A DNA stretch of 64,000 nt, taken from positions 86,943 to 150,942 of the forward strand of contig NZ_LMKM01000035.1 of the NCBI RefSeq assembly GCF_001421515.1, in the 5' to 3' direction. Shown here one piece after another: positions 44,592 to 51,781 of this stretch (position 1 is its first letter; every line of letters begins with the position of its first letter). A model generated the notes under the pieces. It was given only the letters and a program-made list of their open reading frames with translations. It made no database searches and had not been told where the DNA came from. The translations under genes and the position numbers were made by a program. Source of the stretch: Pedobacter sp. Leaf216. Its GTDB lineage: Bacteria > Bacteroidota > Bacteroidia > Sphingobacteriales > Sphingobacteriaceae.

Positions 44592-45197
44592 TTAAGCCTT
44601 ATTTGGTTTACTTACATATTTATTACCTTTAACATAAAACCGCCATGGCAGCAAAGCGTGTTCTTTGGCATATGCAATTCCAACGCGTGGGCTTGCAACG
44701 ATATCTTCTTCTTTATATTTTATGGCATGGTCTTCTATCCAGATCTCATCCCCATTAAGGTCTTTTGTATTAAATGTCCTGTCAATTCCCAACGCTTTTG
44801 CAGCTGAGCCAGGCCCGGCAGAAATAGCACCTTTTGTGTACGGCATATTTCTTCTTTCCTCAATAATAGCTATGCCAATTAAAGGTTCAATTCCTCTAAT
44901 AAGTACTGCATGGGGATCATCTTCCTTTGAACTTACAATGTTGAAAAGGTTGTGCATGCCATAGCAAAGGTATACATAAGCAATTCCGCCCTTGCTGTAC
45001 ATGGTTTCAGTGCGGTTTGTGCGTCGGCCACCATAAGCATGAGATGCTTTATCTTGTATTCCAAAATAAGCTTCGGTTTCTACAATAATTCCAGCAGTTA
45101 ATTCATCATCTACTTTAGTGTACAAAACCTTTCCGAGCAGATCCTTGGCCAGGCCAACAACATCTTCATTGTGGTAATATTCAGGGTTTAACTTCAA
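44592..45197 (-). CDS. 3-methyladenine DNA glycosylase (AAG/MPG family)
   Basis: This 201-residue glycosylase removes alkylated purines from DNA. The family's catalytic block is present: GIIVETEAYFG with its Glu, then SKGGIAYVYLCYGMHNLFNIV (intercalating Tyr region), and the later AVLIRGIEPL. It is of normal bacterial length. It lies 11 bp downstream of the fRMsr gene on the same strand, so alkylation and oxidation repair genes may share a transcript. Confidence 0.93.
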   Translation of the reverse strand: MKLNPEYYHNEDVVGLAKDLLGKVLYTKVDDELTAGIIVETEAYFGIQDKASHAYGGRRTNRTETMYSKGGIAYVYLCYGMHNLFNIVSSKEDDPHAVLIRGIEPLIGIAIIEERRNMPYTKGAISAGPGSAAKALGIDRTFNTKDLNGDEIWIEDHAIKYKEEDIVASPRVGIAYAKEHALLPWRFYVKGNKYVSKPNKA

Positions 45198-45208
45198 AAT
45201 AATATTAA

Positions 45209-45688
45209 CTATCTGTTTAGTAAAATTGATATAACTTGCTCTAAATAAGCCTTATCTGTATCATCGAATTTATTTAGCACTTCACTATCCACATCTAAAA
45301 CGCCAATAACTTCGTTGTTTACGATGAGTGGCAAAACAATTTCTGATTTAGAAGCAGATGCACAGGCAATATGTCCGGGAAACGCATCAACATCAGGCAC
45401 AACAATGGTTGCTGCCTGCGCCCACGAAGTTCCGCATACGCCTTTTCCTTTTTTAATGCGTGTACAAGCCACCGGACCTTGAAACGGACCCAATACGAGT
45501 TCATCATGTTTTACCAGGTAAAAGCCTACCCAAAACCAATTAAATTGTTCTTTTAGCGCAGCAGCAACATTTGCCAGGTTTGCAATAAAATCTGTTTCGC
45601 CATACAGTAGTGCTTCAATTTGAGGGATGATGGACTGGTATTGTTCTTCTTTTGATGTGTTCCGGGTAATGGTTAAATCTTCTGCCAT
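45209..45688 (-). CDS. Free methionine-(R)-sulfoxide reductase (GAF domain)
   Basis: This 159-residue single-GAF protein reduces free Met-R-sulfoxide. The three catalytic/resolving cysteines are seen in GPVACTRI, GKGVCGTSW and GHIACASASKSEIVLPL, the family signature. The C-terminal VIGVLDVDSE fits the GAF fold. The start at 45688 gives the normal length. Longer versions up to 45808 would overlap the CAAAGTTA promoter element at 45706-45713. Confidence 0.92.
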   Translation of the reverse strand: MAEDLTITRNTSKEEQYQSIIPQIEALLYGETDFIANLANVAAALKEQFNWFWVGFYLVKHDELVLGPFQGPVACTRIKKGKGVCGTSWAQAATIVVPDVDAFPGHIACASASKSEIVLPLIVNNEVIGVLDVDSEVLNKFDDTDKAYLEQVISILLNR

Positions 45689-45705
45689 ATTTAATGCGTT
45701 TAAGC

Positions 45706-45713
45706 CAAAGTTA
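45706..45713 (-). promoter_or_regulatory. Candidate -7 element of the fRMsr gene
   Basis: On the minus strand this reads TAACTTTG, a perfect TAnnTTTG match, 17 bp before the ATG at 45688. It supports that start codon. Confidence 0.45.
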
Positions 45714-45789
45714 ATCATGATTTGCAAAATGCATGCGTAAAGGTGATTTAATGACGAAAATTTGAACGACAATCTATTTTTAAAATTAT

Positions 45790-45797
45790 TAGTTTTG
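45790..45797 (+). promoter_or_regulatory. Candidate -7 element of the CrtA-like gene
   Basis: TAGTTTTG is a perfect TAnnTTTG match, 19 bp before the ATG at 45817. The predicted leader is about 13 bases. Confidence 0.45.
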
Positions 45798-45816
45798 AAC
45801 CTTATCAATTCAATTA

Positions 45817-46506
45817 ATGATTGTAGCCTTAACCATCACGAAATTTCATCGCTTAACCATTCCTTTTGCATTTATCGGCATGGCTGTTTTAAGGTTGCCT
45901 TTATGGCTGACAAAAACATGTAGATTTTGGAAATTAATGGGGAGTGGAAAAGATGCCCAGGTTGATCTTGCGCCAGATTATAGGCATTGGGCTGTACTCA
46001 CCACCTGGGACAATAGAGCTGATTGTGATCATTTTTACCGTAATTCTTTTGTAGTGAAGTGGTTCAGGTTTTTTGGAATAGAGCATTTTACCATGTTATT
46101 AGATCCTTTAGCTAGTCATGGCTTATGGTCAGGTAAACAGCCATTTATTATTTCAAAAAATAAAAGCCAGCATCAGGGTAAAATAGCAGTGATTACCCGT
46201 GCGGCCATTAAATTTAATAAGTTAAAAGAATTTAGGCAAAACATAAAACGTGCAGCAAATGCGATGAGAAATGCTCCGGGATTTGTGCTTTCTGCCGGAG
46301 TTGGTGAAAACCCATTTTTTGATCAGGCTACATTTTCCATCTGGACAGATGCGGATAGCATGAAAAATTATGCTTACAAATCATTTGATCACTCGGATGT
46401 GATTAAACTCACCAGGGAACGCCAATGGTACAAAGAAGAACTGTTTGCCCGTTTTGCTATTATAGATAGTTGGGGAACATTAAACGGGGTTTCTATCAAT
46501 ATATAA
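45817..46506 (+). CDS. Spheroidene monooxygenase (CrtA)-like protein
   Basis: The 229-residue protein matches the CrtA family: FWKLMGSGKDAQ, YRHWAVLTTWDN, LASHGLWSGKQPF, IAVITRAAIKF, GFVLSAGVGENP, QATFSIWTD and WYKEELFARFAI. CrtA oxidises carotenoids with haem in purple bacteria. No carotenoid genes lie nearby, and many such homologues occur in non-carotenoid contexts, so the substrate is unassigned. It has a predicted hydrophobic segment near the N-terminus. A small gene follows after 23 bp. Confidence 0.75.
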   Translation: MIVALTITKFHRLTIPFAFIGMAVLRLPLWLTKTCRFWKLMGSGKDAQVDLAPDYRHWAVLTTWDNRADCDHFYRNSFVVKWFRFFGIEHFTMLLDPLASHGLWSGKQPFIISKNKSQHQGKIAVITRAAIKFNKLKEFRQNIKRAANAMRNAPGFVLSAGVGENPFFDQATFSIWTDADSMKNYAYKSFDHSDVIKLTRERQWYKEELFARFAIIDSWGTLNGVSINI

Positions 46507-46529
46507 AAAAAAAATTAAATCATAATTAA

Positions 46530-46781
46530 ATGAGAGTAGTAGCAGAGCTTCCACACCCGGAATGTAAGATTACCATTTTTTCAATGAACCAGAAATTTAT
46601 CATCAAGTTTGAGCAGGGTACTTTTGAGCAAAGTTATAAACTGGCCGAACTAGACTTGAGTGGAGGGGGCGTTAATGATGTTTTCGAAATTATTGACGAA
46701 ACGTTTATACAAACAGTAGTGGCTAAGTTTAAACTCATGCGCGCTGATTTTACTGCTGCGTATAATAGGCATCAATACTGA
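46530..46781 (+). CDS. Small conserved-looking hypothetical protein
   Basis: The 83-residue cytosolic protein begins MRVVAELPHPECKITIFSMNQKFIIKFE and ends with a helix (FIQTVVAKFKLMRADFTAAY). I do not recognise a domain. Start, codon use and secondary-structure alternation look coding, and it follows the CrtA-like gene closely on the same strand. A run of A residues before the ATG could aid initiation. Confidence 0.65.
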   Translation: MRVVAELPHPECKITIFSMNQKFIIKFEQGTFEQSYKLAELDLSGGGVNDVFEIIDETFIQTVVAKFKLMRADFTAAYNRHQY

Positions 46782-47072
46782 TGGATTAAGTGTGTAAGTT
46801 ATTGATTTATAGCGTATTTTATGCTGTTACAGAATTAAATTCTGACTTTTAGCCTTATTCTATGGTAATATTTGACTTGTAAGGTCTAAATTAGTTTAAT
46901 TGAAAGAATTTAACTAATTGATATAAAGATAAATATGTTATCCAACAGAATATAATTTTCTAATGCTTTTTTGCCAAATAAATGGGAAGTTTTGTGGTTT
47001 TGACTTGAATGGTAAGTTTTATTTGTATTTCAGTCTTCAACCTAATTTTGAAAGATTTTAGGCCAATTAAAT

Positions 47073-47425
47073 GATTTCTCTGCTACGGTTGAATGACGGT
47101 TCGATCGAAATAAAATTTTCTCAAATAGTGATTTAGAATAAATAGTTTAGTATAGTTCAAGGATTTCTCCGCTACGGTCGAAATGACGATTCGATAGAAT
47201 TAAAATTTTCTCAGATAGTGATTGAGAATAAACAGTTTAGTGTAGTTCAAGGATTTCTCCGCTTCGGTCGAAATGACGATTCGATCGAAATAAAATTTAA
47301 GTAGTTGCGTATAGATCAAAGATTTCTCCGCTACGGTCGAAATGACGGATTTATCGATATTATATTATTCTTAATGGTAATTGAGTTTAGTTTAAAGATT
47401 TCTCCGCTTCGGTTGACATGACGTA
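47073..47425. repeat. Five spaced copies of a GATTTCTCCGCTACGGTCGAAATGACG element
   Basis: GATTTCTC begins at 47073, 47162, 47252, 47321 and 47397 (spacing 89, 90, 69 and 76 bp). Each copy has a 26-bp core, with looser, partly shared spacers such as TTCGATCGAAATAAAATTTTC. This is a degenerate tandem array of a REP-like element. The left part of the 741-bp gene-free gap (46782-47072) holds an inverted repeat ATTAGTT/AACTAAT near 46890-46917 and nothing else I can support. Confidence 0.8.
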
Positions 47426-47522
47426 TTTATCGATGGTTTTACAAATCTATAAGTCAATTTATAATACAAAAAATGCGCATAAATAAATCTGTTTTTATCT
47501 GTGCGCATCTATGGTTAAAAGA

Positions 47523-47858
47523 TTAAGAAATCACAGTATCGTGCACCACCACTCTATACCAGTTTTTAGAGAACTTCTCTACAGCATCTAAATGTGTTTT
47601 ATCTTCCTGATAGGCATTATGATCTGCAATATTGGCAAAAGTTATGGTAAGTGAATAGGTAAATGAGTTATCGGTAACCGGGCGTACAGGTGTATTGGCT
47701 GCCAAGCCGTAACTTATGGTTTTAATGTATTTAATTGGTTTCAAACTTTCGAAGAAATTGGCGAAATCTGCAATTTCAGTTTTAGTGAGTTGAGGTTTTA
47801 GCCAGAACATTACGAAGTGTTGGATCTGGCCTTTATCAATGGTAGGGATTTCTGTCAT
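47523..47858 (-). CDS. Dabb (stress-responsive A/B-barrel) protein
   Basis: This 111-residue protein is a dimeric alpha/beta-barrel: HFVMFWLKPQLTKTEIADF, FEGL-like segment, the central TYSLTITFANIADHNAYQEDKTH, and a C-terminal YRVVVHDTV strand. The histidine at the start of strand 1 and the YQEDKTHLDAV helix are family hallmarks. Some members are olivetolic-acid-cyclase-like or stress-induced. No function is assigned here. It is monocistronic. Confidence 0.85.
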   Translation of the reverse strand: MTEIPTIDKGQIQHFVMFWLKPQLTKTEIADFANFFESLKPIKYIKTISYGLAANTPVRPVTDNSFTYSLTITFANIADHNAYQEDKTHLDAVEKFSKNWYRVVVHDTVIS

Positions 47859-47901
47859 GCGTTTTTTTCTTTAAATATATTAATCATTTTTTATTAGGCA
47901 T

Positions 47902-47935
47902 AAAAAAAGTCCTGATGTAAATCAGGACTTTTAAT
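47902..47935. terminator. Intrinsic terminator after the glycine-zipper lipoprotein gene
   Basis: The stem AAAAGTCCTGA/TCAGGACTTTT with a 6-base loop has A and T runs on its flanks. It begins 16 bp past the stop of the gene ending at 47951. Confidence 0.82.
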
Positions 47936-47950
47936 ATCTTTTAAAAAAGA

Positions 47951-48451
47951 TTAGTTTTTAGGTTGTACCCTACCAGATTTTCTATCTTCACCTCTACCGA
48001 TTAAATAACCGCCACCAGCTCCAACTAATCCACCGATAATAGCACCTCTACCTTTTTTCTTATCAATTAATGCACCACCAACTGCACCACCAACACCACC
48101 AATTACAGCACCTTTAGCTGCATCGCTCCATCCTTTTTTCTTAGCTGTTGGTTGTGTACCACCATATGCAGCACTTGAGCTACCACCTGAACTTGCATAA
48201 GATCTTGATGAATTTGCACCTGCTCTTCTTGCTGCTGCTAATTCTGCCTGATGCTTAGCTTCTTTTTCTTGTTCTACTTTAGCTACTTCTGCTTTTTTAA
48301 AGCTATCTAACCTTAAACTGTCTTTTACTGCTTTAACTGCTAATTCCTTTTCGGCTTGTTGTTGCTTTAATGCAGCTTCTTCTTTTGCCTTGTTGTTACA
48401 AGCAAATAAAACTGATGAACTTAATGCGATTACTACCAATATCTTTTTCAT
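47951..48451 (-). CDS. Glycine-zipper lipoprotein
   Basis: The protein (166 residues from the ATG at 48451) has a lipoprotein signal (LSSSVLFAC, C18), then a charged coiled-coil-like segment rich in Lys, Glu and Ala, a Ser/Ala/Gly linker, and a YMGG-type glycine-zipper membrane segment (KGAVIGGVGGAVGGALIDKKKGRGAIIGG, described here by its G-x3-G spacing) near 110-150. It probably sits in the outer membrane with its zipper inserted. Function unknown. An in-frame ATG at 48475 would weaken the signal peptide. Confidence 0.78.
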   Translation of the reverse strand: MKKILVVIALSSSVLFACNNKAKEEAALKQQQAEKELAVKAVKDSLRLDSFKKAEVAKVEQEKEAKHQAELAAARRAGANSSRSYASSGGSSSAAYGGTQPTAKKKGWSDAAKGAVIGGVGGAVGGALIDKKKGRGAIIGGLVGAGGGYLIGRGEDRKSGRVQPKN

Positions 48452-48582
48452 AACTTTTAATTTTTTAAATGACACTTGTTCAGCTACCTAACCTCGCTAA
48501 ACAGGTTTCAATTGGATGTGTGATTTAGTTAATTACTTGTACTAAAGAAAAAATGATGCCAAAATGTTTTGAAAATGGAAAA

Positions 48583-49308
48583 TTATTCCTCAAGGTCGAT
48601 GTACCAAAAGCCGGAAAGTGCTGTGGTCGAGCATGGTGAATCTTCATTTTCTTCTTTTTTTGCTGGTGTATTATAAGTCCTAAATACCTTCTCACCTATG
48701 GTAAAAGCGATTTTATTCCTGAAAATTGGTCCCTCAAATGCGAAAGTATGAAATTCTCCGTTTTCTCCGCAGGGGTCAATATCGGCGGGTAATTGATTAA
48801 TTAAATCTAGGCTGATTACTTTTCCACAATACTTTTCGAGATTTTGCTGGGTGCAAACAATGATGGTTTTATAGCTCAGGTTTAAGAATTCTACAATTAA
48901 TTGTTTTGTGTTTTTTTGCCACAAAGGGAAAATTGCGGTCATTCCTATTTCTGCCAATTTATTTTCACGGTATGTACGTAAATCTTCCAGAAAAATATCA
49001 CCAAAAATGGAATGCGTAATGCCTTCTTCTTTAAACCTTGTGAGGTGATGCTTCATTGTACTGTCGTAAGTTTCCATATCAGGCATTTCGCCCAAGCGGA
49101 TCTCGTACAAGGGAATACCAATACTTTCAGCCTGTTTAATCAGCAGGGCTTCTCTAACACCGTGCATGGAAACCCTGTTGTATTTTTCGGTAACCGTTGT
49201 AATGAGGTAACGGATTTCTATAGTTGGATCTTGCAGGGCATAATGAAGTGCCAAAGTACTGTCTTTACCTCCGCTCCAGTTAAAAATGCAAATCTTTTTA
49301 CCTGGCAT
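48583..49308 (-). CDS. Dph6-like PP-loop ATP pyrophosphatase (diphthine ammonia ligase family)
   Basis: This 241-residue protein has the PP-loop SGGKDST at residues 11-17, the diphthamide-synthase-family blocks GVREALLIKQAESIGIPLYEI and FGDIFLEDLRTYRE, and the C-terminal CGENGEFHTFAFEGP signature. Homologues adenylate a carboxyl group and amidate it. Bacteria lack diphthamide, so the real substrate differs. It overlaps the sirtuin gene by 11 bp in the third unit of the B12 locus. Amidation of a corrinoid side chain or of a related acid is a testable guess. Confidence 0.85.
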   Translation of the reverse strand: MPGKKICIFNWSGGKDSTLALHYALQDPTIEIRYLITTVTEKYNRVSMHGVREALLIKQAESIGIPLYEIRLGEMPDMETYDSTMKHHLTRFKEEGITHSIFGDIFLEDLRTYRENKLAEIGMTAIFPLWQKNTKQLIVEFLNLSYKTIIVCTQQNLEKYCGKVISLDLINQLPADIDPCGENGEFHTFAFEGPIFRNKIAFTIGEKVFRTYNTPAKKEENEDSPCSTTALSGFWYIDLEE

Positions 49309-49984
49309 CTGATAAGATTTCTTTTAGTTCTGCAACGCCTTCTACTGCGTTTTTTTCGATATTAATTACGTTTTTATAGCGTTTTACATCTGGCGTTTTC
49401 GGATCAATGATGTATTTATCTATAACAGAAGGTACAAAATCTATCAGGCCTGCTGCCGGATAAACGGCCAATGAAGTACCTATAATTACAAATATATCGG
49501 CCTGTTTGCAAAGTTTGGCTGCTACTTCGATCATTGGAACGGCTTCGCCAAACCAAACTACATGGGGCCTTAGCTGCGAACCAAGTTCGCACAGTTCGCC
49601 CATTTTAATTTCAGCTCCCTCAATGGGATATACTAATTCAGATTTGATATCGGATTGCGATTTGGTAATTACGCCATGAAGGTGGATAACTTTGGTTGAA
49701 CCTGCCCTTTCGTGCAAATCATCAATATTTTGAGTAATAATTTCAACATCAAAATCTTTTTCCAGTTCAGCCAGCAGATAATGTGCATGATTGGGTTTTG
49801 CCGCTAAAACCTGACTCCTCCTTTCATTATAAAACTGCTGAACGAGTATTGGGTTTCTTTCCCAGGCTTCTGGCGTAGCCACATCGTATACATTATAACC
49901 TTCCCAAAGGCCATCAGCATCCCTAAAAGTTTTTAACCCACTTTCGGCACTGATCCCTGCTCCTGTTAAAACAACTAATTTCAT
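49298..49984 (-). CDS. NAD-dependent deacylase of the sirtuin (CobB-like) family
   Basis: The 228-residue protein has the NAD-binding motif TGAGISAESGL (about 7-17), the TQNIDDLHERAG block, the catalytic His in HLHG, and a later GTSLAVYPAA. Between HLHG and QLRPHVVWFGEAVP there is only one cysteine, so the CxxC...CxxC zinc site of classical sirtuins is missing, which occurs in part of the Bacteroidota branch. It deacylates lysines using NAD. It overlaps the PP-loop gene and follows the BtuF-like gene after 26 bp. Confidence 0.88.
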   Translation of the reverse strand: MKLVVLTGAGISAESGLKTFRDADGLWEGYNVYDVATPEAWERNPILVQQFYNERRSQVLAAKPNHAHYLLAELEKDFDVEIITQNIDDLHERAGSTKVIHLHGVITKSQSDIKSELVYPIEGAEIKMGELCELGSQLRPHVVWFGEAVPMIEVAAKLCKQADIFVIIGTSLAVYPAAGLIDFVPSVIDKYIIDPKTPDVKRYKNVINIEKNAVEGVAELKEILSDAR

Positions 49985-50010
49985 AAATGTGATTGCTGTA
50001 ATTTATATGG

Positions 50011-50952
50011 TTACACTGTTTTTAGTGTTTTAACTGATTGATTGTAATTGATGAATTTTTTGGATAGGTGTTTGTCCGCCTTAAAAATTTCGGGATGAAA
50101 CATGCATGCAAGTGCTTCAATACCTTCTACCAATGTACCTACGCTCGGTTGAGTAAACATATCAAAATCGGCAATGTATACCTGCTTGTTTTTTACAGCT
50201 TCAAGATTATCCCAGCCGGCTTTCGAAGTCAACAATTGCATTTCTTCCAAACTCCTGATCTGATCGAAACCGCAAGGGGCAATTACCAAAACTTCCGGGT
50301 TGTATCTTACTACTTTATCCCATTGGGTAACGATAGAGTCTCCTGCGGGATTGGAAAGCATATCTACCCCACCAGCTGCAGCAATCTGAAATGGAATCCA
50401 GTGGCCGCAATTATAAATCGGTTCAATCCATTCCATCAGCATAATTCTTTTTAAAGGTGCGCGGTTGGCCCTAAGCTGGTCTAATATGTAATCGGTTTTA
50501 TTTTGCAGGCCTGCAAGGTATTTTAATGCTACTTCTTCTTTCCCAAGTGCTTTGGCAATGGTTATGGCACATTCGAAAACATCTTTTAGGTTGTTGGGTG
50601 ATAATGGTACCAGTGTAGGCTGCTTACTGAGCTTCATTACAGCCGTTTCTGTACAAACGGTATCAATATTACATACCTCGCAGATATCCTGTGTAAATAC
50701 CACATCAGGTGCAATGCTTTCCAGTAATTCGTCATCAACCCAATACAAGCTTTTACCCTGTGCTTTTGAAGCCGAAAATATCCGATCGATCTCGATACTT
50801 GAATAGTTTTTACCTTCGAGTATGCAACGTACTACCTTTGGCTGATCTGCAGCCTCTTTAGGGCATTCGAATGTTACGCCATGCAAATATTCCTGCAGAC
50901 CCATATCGTAGATCATTTTTGTAGCGGCAGGTAAGAAGGAAACAACTTTCAT
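50011..50952 (-). CDS. BtuF-like corrinoid-binding protein without signal peptide
   Basis: This 313-residue protein has the helical-backbone metal/B12-binding (TroA-like) fold: SFLPAATKMIYDMGL, CPKEAADQP, DVVFTQDICEVC, AAAGGVDMLSNPAGDS, RYNPEVLVIAPCGF and ADFDMFTQPSVGTLVEGIEAL. Related proteins are periplasmic BtuF. Here the protein starts at MKVVSFLPAA with no signal peptide or lipobox, so it looks cytosolic. No BtuC or BtuD gene is present. It begins a unit with the sirtuin and PP-loop genes, just downstream of the BtuB unit. Confidence 0.85.
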   Translation of the reverse strand: MKVVSFLPAATKMIYDMGLQEYLHGVTFECPKEAADQPKVVRCILEGKNYSSIEIDRIFSASKAQGKSLYWVDDELLESIAPDVVFTQDICEVCNIDTVCTETAVMKLSKQPTLVPLSPNNLKDVFECAITIAKALGKEEVALKYLAGLQNKTDYILDQLRANRAPLKRIMLMEWIEPIYNCGHWIPFQIAAAGGVDMLSNPAGDSIVTQWDKVVRYNPEVLVIAPCGFDQIRSLEEMQLLTSKAGWDNLEAVKNKQVYIADFDMFTQPSVGTLVEGIEALACMFHPEIFKADKHLSKKFINYNQSVKTLKTV

Positions 50953-51067
50953 ATCAATATTTTTTTTGCGTTATCCTGTTTTGTTTAACATCAGGATCAG
51001 AAACCTATAGTCTTTATAAAATGCTGATCCGGATTGTTCAGAAGAGCGCGACGAAAGTTCTAAGTTA

Positions 51068-51110
51068 AAAAAAATCCTCTTTTGAATCGAATCAAAAGAG
51101 GATTTCTATG
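51068..51110 (-). terminator. Intrinsic terminator ending the btuB-DUF6580 transcript
   Basis: A 14-bp stem AAATCCTCTTTTGA/TCAAAAGAGGATTT (51073-51086 with 51093-51106) with a 6-base loop, and an A run that is a T tract on the minus strand. It lies 41 bp past the DUF6580 stop and separates it from the BtuF-like unit. Confidence 0.85.
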
Positions 51111-51150
51111 TTGTTTTTTAATATTTAGTTATACCAAATATTGAATATTT

Positions 51151-51741
51151 TTACAATTCTTGTGTTTGTAATTTCAATACCGGGTACTTTGCCTTTAGCA
51201 CTTCAAAAGCACCGAAAAGCAATGCGCCATAAATGACTGTTCCTTCAAGGAATCTGATTTCGAAAGGAATTGCCTTTACCAAACATGCCCAAAAACCAGC
51301 TACATCTTGCGTATATGCAGGGTTATTATACCAAACACCGATATCGCTTACAATCCAGTGGATAAAAACAATAACCAGGGTTGAGGCCAGCAGATTTACA
51401 ACAGTTACATTTTTTAACATTGTTCTACCTACCAACACCATTAAGGCAAAGGCAAGATAAGTCCAATACCAGCCTTCATAAAGAAAACCACTGCTGTATT
51501 TGCTGAATATAGTGGCCGATAAAATAAAATCACTTAAGAATAAGCTTAATAAAGGAAAGGCAAATGCTTTTAAATTATCTTTAAAATAGGCTCCTCCAAA
51601 TAAAGCTACAGCTCCTATTGATGAGAAATTAGCAAATTTTAATTCATCTGAATTGAATGTTACCAATAAACGGAATGCCGTTATGGCCAATATCATCAAC
51701 AGCAAAATTAAGGTGCGTGGATTAAATTTTAAATGAGACAT
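51151..51741 (-). CDS. DUF6580-type membrane protein, putative transport component
   Basis: The 196-residue protein has about five to six transmembrane helices and the family blocks NFSSIGAVALFGGAYF and FLSDFILSA, plus FLEGTVIYGALLFG near the C-terminus. The shape resembles substrate-binding subunits of ECF transporters. It is 40 bp downstream of btuB under the same cobalamin riboswitch and is the only riboswitch-controlled inner-membrane protein here, so passage of a corrinoid or its fragment is a plausible role. No experimental support is known to me. Confidence 0.75.
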   Translation of the reverse strand: MSHLKFNPRTLILLLMILAITAFRLLVTFNSDELKFANFSSIGAVALFGGAYFKDNLKAFAFPLLSLFLSDFILSATIFSKYSSGFLYEGWYWTYLAFALMVLVGRTMLKNVTVVNLLASTLVIVFIHWIVSDIGVWYNNPAYTQDVAGFWACLVKAIPFEIRFLEGTVIYGALLFGAFEVLKAKYPVLKLQTQEL

Positions 51742-51781
51742 TTTATTTTGGTTAATATTTATAGTACAAAGTTAATTCTTA

